DNA of 64,000 bases from Marinimicrobium sp. C6131. Lineage in GTDB: Bacteria > Pseudomonadota > Gammaproteobacteria > Pseudomonadales > Cellvibrionaceae. Below are positions 42,301 to 51,300 of the stretch, one piece after another. The stretch covers positions 2,914,001-2,978,000 of the forward strand of contig NZ_CP110629.1 of the NCBI RefSeq assembly GCF_026153455.1, given 5' to 3'. Each line of letters opens with the position of its first letter. The stretch's first letter is position 1. The position numbers were made by a program, and so were the translations under genes. Below the pieces are notes generated by a model that saw nothing but the letters and a program-made list of their open reading frames with translations, was not told the origin of the DNA and searched no databases.

Positions 42301-45300
42301 GGTATCGCGGCCAGACACCAGGGTGGCGTCGTTGGCGGCGGCCAATTCGCTGCCGGCGTAGCCGGTTTCGCTCTGGACGCTCCAGTCGCGGCGGCTTTTG
42401 AGGCCGCTCCAGTCCTGTTTGCGGCTCTGGCTGGCGGTGTGGCGGGTTTCTTCGGCGCCTTCAATGGTGATATCGCGCTGGGCGCCCACCACCAGATCAC
42501 CCCCGGCCACCAATTGGCCCGATTCGATCTGAACGTCGCGGCTCTGCTTGAGGGCAATTTGGCCTTCGTCGGTGAGGCGACTGTTGACGGTGATGTTGCC
42601 GCCAGCCTGAACGCGGGTGCCCACCACGTCGGTGGTTTCGCTGTACTCGGAGCGGCTTTTGCGGCGCCCCAGGGAGCCTTCGTAGGAGGACTCCAGTTCC
42701 TCGGTGCGGGTGTTGGTGACCGAGAGCAGGCGGGTGTCCCGCTCGGCGTGCAGGTCGATATTCTCGCCCGCCTCCAGGCTGGCGGCACGGGAGGTGAGGT
42801 CGCGGCCGGCCGACAGCGCCAAATCGCCGCCGGCGCTCAGGTTCGTGACTTCATGGCCGGTTTCGGTGGTGCGGGTAATGTGGCTGCGTTTGCTGCTGAC
42901 CCGCCCATCCATGTCCGCGCTACGGGTTTCCAGGGCGTCGAGGGTAATGTCGCGCTCGGCCCGCAGGCGGGCGTCGCCGCCGGCGGTCAGGTCGCTGGCG
43001 GTGAGCTCGATGTCCCGACCGGCGCTCATTTGCAGGTTGCCACCGGCGCGGATGTCGGCCCGCCCGGCCATGCTGACTATGTCCCCGGCTCGACCCGTGC
43101 GGCGCTCGGTGGCCGAGCGGCTGATGATATCGCCCTCTTCGGCAATCAGGGTCAGGTCGCTACCGGCCTGGATGCGACCGCCTTCCCCGTCGGTTTGAAC
43201 CACGGAGACGATGTGGCTTTTGGCGCGAGCGACCAGGTCGCCCCGGGCTTCCAGGCTGGCCCGGTTTTCTATCTGACCTTCCAGTGCCCGCAGGGTGAGG
43301 TCGTTGGCGCTGATGCGCCCGCTCAGCGCCTGAATATAGCCGGTGCGGGCGATCAGGTTCATGTCACCGCCCCGGCTTTCAATCACCGCTTCGCGCAGGT
43401 CATCCACCCGCTCGTGGGTGATGCGGCCGGCATCGATGGTAATGTCGCTGCCACCCGTGATGCGCCCGACGTTGCTGAAATCCCGCTCGGTGCGCAGCGC
43501 CACCTGACCGTCCGCGGCGATGGTGCCATCGTTGTTGAAGCCACCATCGGCATTGATCTGCACCTGGGCGCCGGCGATGACCGCACCGCCACCATTGAAT
43601 TCGGTGCCGTTTGCCGTCGTGGCATAGTACACCGGCACCAGTACCTGTTGGCCGTCCACTTCCTGCTCTTCCAGCCAGACGATATCCTGGGTGAGGCGGG
43701 AGGCCTGCTCGGCGGTGAGGGCCACGCCAGGGCGGAGTTCCAGGTCTTCACTGGCGGCCAGTGCGTTGTCCATCAGGTACTGGAATTGCGCTTCGTCGGA
43801 CTCGAAGGCCACGCCGTCGGTGTTGGTGAGGAAGCGGCGCCCCCGTGTGCTCCAGATGGCCTCACGTACCAGGTCGGTTTCGTAGAAGCCGTCGCCCAGG
43901 CGCTTGCTCAGGTCGGCCGGGTCAACGCCCAGCCGCTCCAGCAAGTAGTCGGAGGAGAGAAACTCAAGGTAGTCGGTCAACAGCGGGTTGGTTTCCACCA
44001 GGTAGTTGGCCGAGGGCTCCGGGCTGATCACGAACAGGCTGCCATCCTGCGGGAGACTGATGTTATCCGCCGGGTTGTAGATCTCGGCCAGCTCGATGTC
44101 TTCGCCGCTGGCGACCGGCGCGGGTGGCGGCTCGGGGGGTTGAACGGGCTGAGGATTATTGTCCTCGGTCGCGTCCGGAACGGAATCCCGCTGGCCGCCT
44201 TCAGCCAACTCCGGCGTTTGAGTTTCGGGGGCATCGGGACGGTTTGCGTCCGAACCGGCGCCCGTGTCGGTCAGTGAGCTCGAGTCGCGGTTGGACGAAT
44301 CGACCTGTACACCCTCCCGTTGACTGCCTTCTACCTCCAGGGATTCGCCGTTGCTGGCGATTTGCTCACCAGAGCGTCCCTGGCCCTCGAAGCTGTCCTG
44401 GGCGCTGCCGCTGGTGACCGTTTGTGCTTGGGTGCTGTTTACTTCGTCAGCTGTGACGTCAGCCCCTTGGTGGGTCGCTTGGGTAACGTCCCCACGACCA
44501 CTTTCAACAGCTTCAACGGACGCGCCGCTGGTGGCGGCGGTGGCATTGTAGTTGTCGGATTCGACCGAGGCGTCCAGGTTGGCTGCTGACTGCTGCTCGA
44601 CGGCGGCCCCCGAGCGTGCCTGCACCGAACCGGGTGAGGCTGCGCCCGCTTCTTCGTTCAGTATGTTGGATTCGTGGTCGTATCCTTCACGAATCGTGAC
44701 ATTGTCCACTTGGCCAGTGAAATCACCCAGGATAACGCCGCCGGCGAGAATTTCGGAGGCGTAGCTGTCGTAGAGTTCGTAGGTGAAGGTTTCCGTTCGC
44801 GCATCTTCATTTTCACCTTCACCTCTGGGGAAACTGACCTGCCGTTTTTCGTCGTAAACTTCGAGCGCTTCGTTGGAAAGGTTGAAGCCATTAAAAACGA
44901 TATTCTCACCCGCACTCATAGTACTGACGGTGTTTGTTATGTAGCCGACCGAAATATCCAGGCTCTCCCCGGCGCTAAGCAAAGCGCCTCCGGAAAGGTT
45001 AACTTGGTCTACATTTGTTTCATAGCCAACATAGGTGTATTGATCTGGATACTGTCCCTCAGTAATTCTGAAAACTTCCACTTCGTCGTGATAAATAATA
45101 TCGATATTTTCCTGCTTGTTCTGCAGCTGATCGGCTTCAATCCTGATATTTCCAGATCGACTCTCTATGCGGCCGGACAAGTTCTCTACACTAGAAGCTT
45201 TTAGCTCCAAGTCTCCTATCGCATAAATGTCAGCGCCAGTCCGATTTCTGATTGAAGTACCCCAACCATTTGCCCTGGTTCCGTTAAACTGGAGCGTGTC

Positions 45301-48300
45301 TCCGGAAAAAATCAGCTTATAGTTATCAACTGTGCCGAAGGTTCCCTCTAAATTCTGCCCGGCCACGACCGTCTCATGATTTCGGAAGTTTCCTCCCGAC
45401 AGATCGATAACGCGCTGGGAGCCCATGATGCCGTAGTTGACGACATCACCAAATTCAATCTCCAGGCGCTCATCGCCGGTTAACGTCCCACTGGCGCTAT
45501 TCTCAAACCGCCCTCCGCCAGAGATATTCTGAATCGACAAGGTGCCATTAGCTTCGATGTCGCCTCTGTTGCTGAAAAAGCCATCGACATTGAGATACAG
45601 GCTACCTGCAGCAGACACATTGCTTCCCGCCAGAACGTTGAGATTATCCGCAGTATTAATGGTGAGATCGCGCTGGGCCTTCAGCTCTCCATCACCAAAG
45701 GAGAAAGTATCCAGGGATAGGGTGAGATCCGTCAGGGATTCAAGGCTGCCTCCTGTATTGCTCAAACCATTAAGATCAAGAGTTGCCGGGCCGTTGCTAT
45801 AGAGCAGACCATTGTCGTTATCGAGCTCAAAACCCGATACCAGGAGACTGTCTGAGCCGGTAGCGATCAGCTGGCCAAAGCGGTTTTCAACCTTGGCGTT
45901 GGCATCCGATCCGGTCAGTTCAATATGGCTTGCGCTGATCAATGACGGCGGCGTCGTGTCCGTGCCATTGTTCAGGAGCGCATCAAGGCCGGAAAACAAC
46001 ACACGGCCGTTGGAACTCAGAAGGGCGCCCTGGGGGTTTCTCTCCGCATCACTACGACCGACCAGGGTGCTGTTATCCACCCGTGGTGCGGTGATCATCA
46101 AGTTGCCTGTGCCGCTGTGAGCCAGTTCACCATCAACATTCAGCAATGAGTCACCCACCTGAAGGGACTGCTCACTCGCTCCGCCATTGAAGTACAGCGA
46201 ACCCGAGGTGTTATCCAGGGTGGTTGTGGCGGTCAGTCGATTCTCGCCATTGCCATAAGCACTGATGGCCCCCTTCTGGTTGTCGATAGATTCGGCGCTG
46301 AGCTCGAGGGTCTGGTTGCTGCTGATGACACTGCCCTGATTGTTGAGCGAGCCAATGGTGGACAGGCTCAGGTTGCCTCCCGACGCCATGGTCGCCTTGG
46401 CACCGTCTGTTGCCTGTGTGTTGACTATTTCAGCGGCGGATAGCGTCAGGCTACCGACACTTTGAATGGCACCACCGCGATTGAGCAGTTGCCCATCGCT
46501 GGTGACCGACAAGTCGTGAGCGTCGCCCTGCAGAATGTCGCCCGTCGAGTTATCCAGGCTTTGTGCCTGGAGCGATGTCGATCCCCCGACGCCCTGAATC
46601 AACCCGGCCTGATTGGTCAATGCGCCGCCTGCGACCAAGGTGAGCGCCTCGCTTTCACCGGCGAGCCCGAGCGCCGTAATTTTGCCACCCTCATCATTAT
46701 CGAGATGCTCTGTGGCGGTCAGGCTCACCTGACCGGCCTGTACCGTACCGCTCTGGTTATCCAGTGTGTTGGCCTGCAAGCCAATGCGCTCGGCGGCAAA
46801 CAACACACCCACCTGGTTGTTGAAGGCGCCCTGGACCTCGACGTCCATGGATCCGGCGCTGCCAAGCTCGCCAGTGTCATTGTCAACGGCGCCGCTCACG
46901 TCGAGGCGCAAGGCACCTTGTCCGGCATGGTTGATGACCCCGCCCGTTTCCGTATTGACACGGGCATTGATCAGACTGCCCAGGGTCAGCGTCAGGCGTT
47001 CGCCATTGGTCAACAACAGACCATCCGTATTATTCAGCGATTGGCGAACGGTCAGTGCGCTGTCCGCCGCGCCCGCGCTGAACAGGGAGCCTTCGGTGTT
47101 ATCGAACTGTTCCGCTTCAAGAGTGAGGTTTGCGGCGGTATCAATCAGGCCCTGATCGCGATTATCCAGCGCTCCGGACAGAGACAGTGTCATGCCCTCA
47201 AGACTCTGTAGCGTACCCGCGGCGCTGTTGTCGAGATTGGCCGCGGTGAGACTGAGGGCACCGTTGGAGAGAATCGCGCCACCCTGGTTGTTCCAGTCGC
47301 TGCCGCTGATCAGCTGGAGCATGCCGTCGCCGGCATGGATCAACCGACCACCCTCGTTCATAAACCCGGCGGTGTGGAGTTGAACATCCAATGCATTGGT
47401 TTCGATTCTTCCGCCGCGGTTATCAATGACCAGCGGTGTACCCAGGTCCGAACCGAGCTGCAGTTGAGCACCGGCCTGGGCATAGGCCCGAAGTTGAGCG
47501 TCGCCACGGTTGGTGGTCAACTCCAGAATATTCAGTGTCAGTTGTTCTGCTTCCAACAGGGCGTAGTCGGTGTTACTCAGGCGATCCGCCGTGAGGGTTA
47601 CTCGCTCGCCCAGTATTGTGCCGGCATTGCGACTGATCAGTTCGGGCGCCGTCAGTTGCAGCTCGGAGGCGGACGCCAGCTCGCCGCCGTCGTTGTCCAG
47701 CTGTTGCGCCACGGTGACTGCCAGTCGATCTCCGGAGTGGTGCAGGGTTCCCTTATTGAGCAAGCGATCGGCACTCAGATCAAAATGGCCGGCGTTACTG
47801 AGGATGGTTCCGGCGTTATTGACCTCACCGGTAAAGTTCCATGCAACGTCTCCGGTACCGGCACTGAACAATTCACCGTCCTGGTTACTCAGACTGCCAC
47901 CGGAGAGTATGAGGCGACCGCCGGCGCTGACCAATCCCTGATCATTGGTCAGTGAGCCTTGTGCCACACTCACTGCCATATCGCGTTGTGCAATCACCTC
48001 TCCCTTCTGGTTGTCCAATGCCTTGGCGTCTGCAGTAATCGAACCGTCGGTAACGATCAGGCCGTTACGGTTGCTCAAGCCGCCCTCGTCGGCAGAAAGA
48101 TCAAGTGTTCCATTGGCCAGGTGCAGGAGGCGTCCGCCGTCGTTTACCAGTGCCGCCGATTCAATGGCGGCGCTATCGGCATCGGTCTGCAATGTGCCGC
48201 TCTGATTGTCGATGGTTCCGTCTGCAGTGAGTCTGAACTCGGCGCTGCCCATATCACTCATTGCGGCAATCAAACCGCGTTGCTCCCCCACGGTGCCATT

Positions 48301-51300
48301 GATCAGATCACCGGAAAGCTGTATATCCAGACGCTCGCCCGACAGGGTGCCGCCCGTGTTGTCGAGACGCGCCAGTAAGGCCGCTATCTCTGGTGCGTAA
48401 ATAAGACCCAACTGATTGTCCAGCTGTGTTCCGCCACTCAACATCAGGCGCGAGTTGCTGATCAGTTCGCCGGCGCTGTTGTCCAACTGGTCGGACACAT
48501 TGAGGTTCAGCACACCTTGACCGGCGTGATGAATCTGACCGGCCTGCCCGTCGAGCGTCTGATTGATCAGCTCATCGGCCTGAATGGTAAACTGTTCAGC
48601 ATTGCTGACGGCTCGTCCGCCGGAGTTATCAAACGTGGTCGCGTTGAGAGTGCTGTCCGCTTCACCCGCGGCGGACAGAACGCCGGCCCGGTTGATAATA
48701 TCGTTCGCTTCAATACTGAGTGATTGGGCGCTATCGATCTCGCCCCGCTCGTTGTTCAGTTGCCCGGCAATCTGCAGGTCAAGGTGGTGCTCAGATACCA
48801 GACTCCCCGCCCTGTTGTTGAGGCTTCCGGCGGCTATAGCAAGAGCGCCATCCGAGTCGATCCGACCGCCCCGGTTGTCCACTTCCTGCAGGTCCAGACG
48901 CAACGTCCCGGTACCCGTGTGCAGAACCAGCCCTTCCTGATTGACCAGCTTGCCACCGACCGTGATGGTCCCGTCGGCGCCGGCGCTGCGTATCACGCTG
49001 CCGCTGTTGGTCAGGCTGCCACCCACCTGAAGCGACAATGAGTCCGCTTCGCCGCTCAGTGCCGAAATCAGTGCCCGGGTATTGTTTTCGGTGCCGACAT
49101 GCACCTGGTTATCCAGGTTCCCGGTTAGCGCCAGGTCGAGAATGTCCGCTTCCAGAACCCCACCTGAGTTGATCAGATTTCCAGCGTTTACTGCCAGTGT
49201 CTCTGAGGCCAATACCCCCAGCGTATTGTCTATTGTCAGATCACTGGGTACGGCACCCTCCAGACGCAAGGCTCCGGCGCTGAGCACCTCTCCCTGCCTG
49301 TTATTCAGTTCCTTATCGACTTCCAGGGTCAGGGTATTGCCGTTGTGCTGAATCAAGCCCGCCAAGCCGGCCCCATCGGTGCTATTGTCCAGCGTTTCGG
49401 CTGATAGGGTGAATTGGTCCGCGTTACTCAGGACCTGCCCGCCCCGATTGTCGAAGAGGGTGTCAACGGTGAGTTCACTGGCTTCCGATCCCGCACTCAG
49501 CAGGGTGCCGGACCGGTTATCGATGGAAGCGGCCTGAACGGTCAAACCGGCGCTGGTATCAATCAGCCCCTGACGGTTATCCAGGTGGCCGGTCTGTTCC
49601 GCCCCCGTCAGGTTCAGCGACACCGAGTGCCTGGCGAGCAATTGGCCCGACTGGTTATTGATACGGCCGGACGCGACGCGCAAGGCGCCATTGGTATTCA
49701 CCCATCCACTTTGATTGTCCAGCCCGTCCTGAAGATCAAGCTCCAACGTTCCGGAGCCACCCTGCAGAATACGGCCGGACTCGTTGCGCAGCGACCGCGC
49801 GGCGATAACCATTTCATCGGCGGAACTCTGGAGGCTGCCCCCAGCATTATTCAGTGTTTCTCCTACGCTCAAGGAAAACCCGCTCAAGGCGGTAATGAGT
49901 CCAGCCAACTCGTCCTGGTTGCCGTTGACCAGGGAATCGGAGAGCGCCATTACCAGATCTTCCGCTTCGATCAACCCTCCGGTGTTGTCCAGGCCAGTGC
50001 CGCTCCAGGCCAGTTGCGGTGCGTAAAACTCCCCTTGGCGGTTAGTCACATCGGCAACGGAAAGATCAATACGAGCGTTACTCAGCACAGACCCACCGTC
50101 ATTGTTCAACGACCCGGCATCATCGGCCCTTATGATCAGCGCACCCGTACCGGCGTGACGAATCGTCCCCGCCGTATTGTCTGTTTCATCTGACGTGAGA
50201 GAAAGTGTGTCGGCATTGCTCTGAATAAGGCCGCGCCGATTATCCAGGCTGTCGCTTGCTATGTGACTGTCTTCCGTCCCGGATGCAGACAGGGTTCCGT
50301 CCACATTATTGAGGTGCCCCGTGTTCAGGGTCACAGTCTCGACGACATCCAGCATTCCGCGTTCATTGACGAAGGCGTCTTCGACCTCCAAATGAGCCAG
50401 ACGGGAGGCGATCAGACCACCCGTATTGTTCAGCGTTGTCGCACTGAGGTTTAACGATCCGTTTGATTCTATAGCGCCCTCTTCATTGTCCAGGTCGATG
50501 GCGCTGCCCAAGCGCAATTCGCCCTCTCCCAGATGCAGGATCTGGCCGCCCTGATTTAGCCAGGACGATGCCTGTAACTGAGCGCTGTCGGCATTGGTCT
50601 GGATACGACCGCCCGTATTGTTCAACACGCCGGTCGAGGCGATAGTCAACGCATCGGGATCGGTCGCCAATACACTGATCAGACCGTTTTCCGTATTAAT
50701 CAGGTCGGTCAGCAATGTCAGCGCCAGTGTGTCGGATTCAATGACGCCACCCCGGTTTACCAGGGTGCCGCCATCGACTATCAGGCCCGACGCCAGTAGT
50801 TCCCCTTGGGAGTTATCGACCTCACTGGCGTTTACTCTTGCCTGGGAACCCGCCGTAATCCGCCCATCGGTATTATCCAATGCTTCTGAGGTAATCCGTA
50901 TGTCAGACTCGCTATACAGCTCTCCGCGCTGATTATTGAGTCGGCCAGAAAGATTCAGCTCCAGAGCACCACTGGCGCCCAGCCAACCGTCCGTGTTATT
51001 CCAATCGGACGTCGTTATCTGTAGGTCTTGACCCGCATCGACCGCACCACCACGGTTATTTCCAGACGACCCCGAAATCGTCACTTGATTGGATGTGATT
51101 TGCCCCGCCGTGCTGTCCAAAAGGCGGAATTCCAGATTGACACGGCTCCCTGCCGTCACTTGGCCCGCAGCGTTCGAGAACTCATTGCCAGCCGATACGT
51201 CGACCGAGTCGGTCGCCTGAATCAGGCCTTCTTTGTTATTGATATCCGTAGCCTGTGCGAGGATAGCTCCCTGTCCGATGAGTGCTCCCCGGGTGTTATT

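Noticed and set aside
40309..44277. Plus-strand open frames of 553 and 749 codons inside cdiA
   Set aside because: They lie opposite the GC-rich FHA-2 repeat region and their Gly/Ala/Val-rich periodic translation mirrors the repeats of the real gene. No ribosome site or domain supports them.
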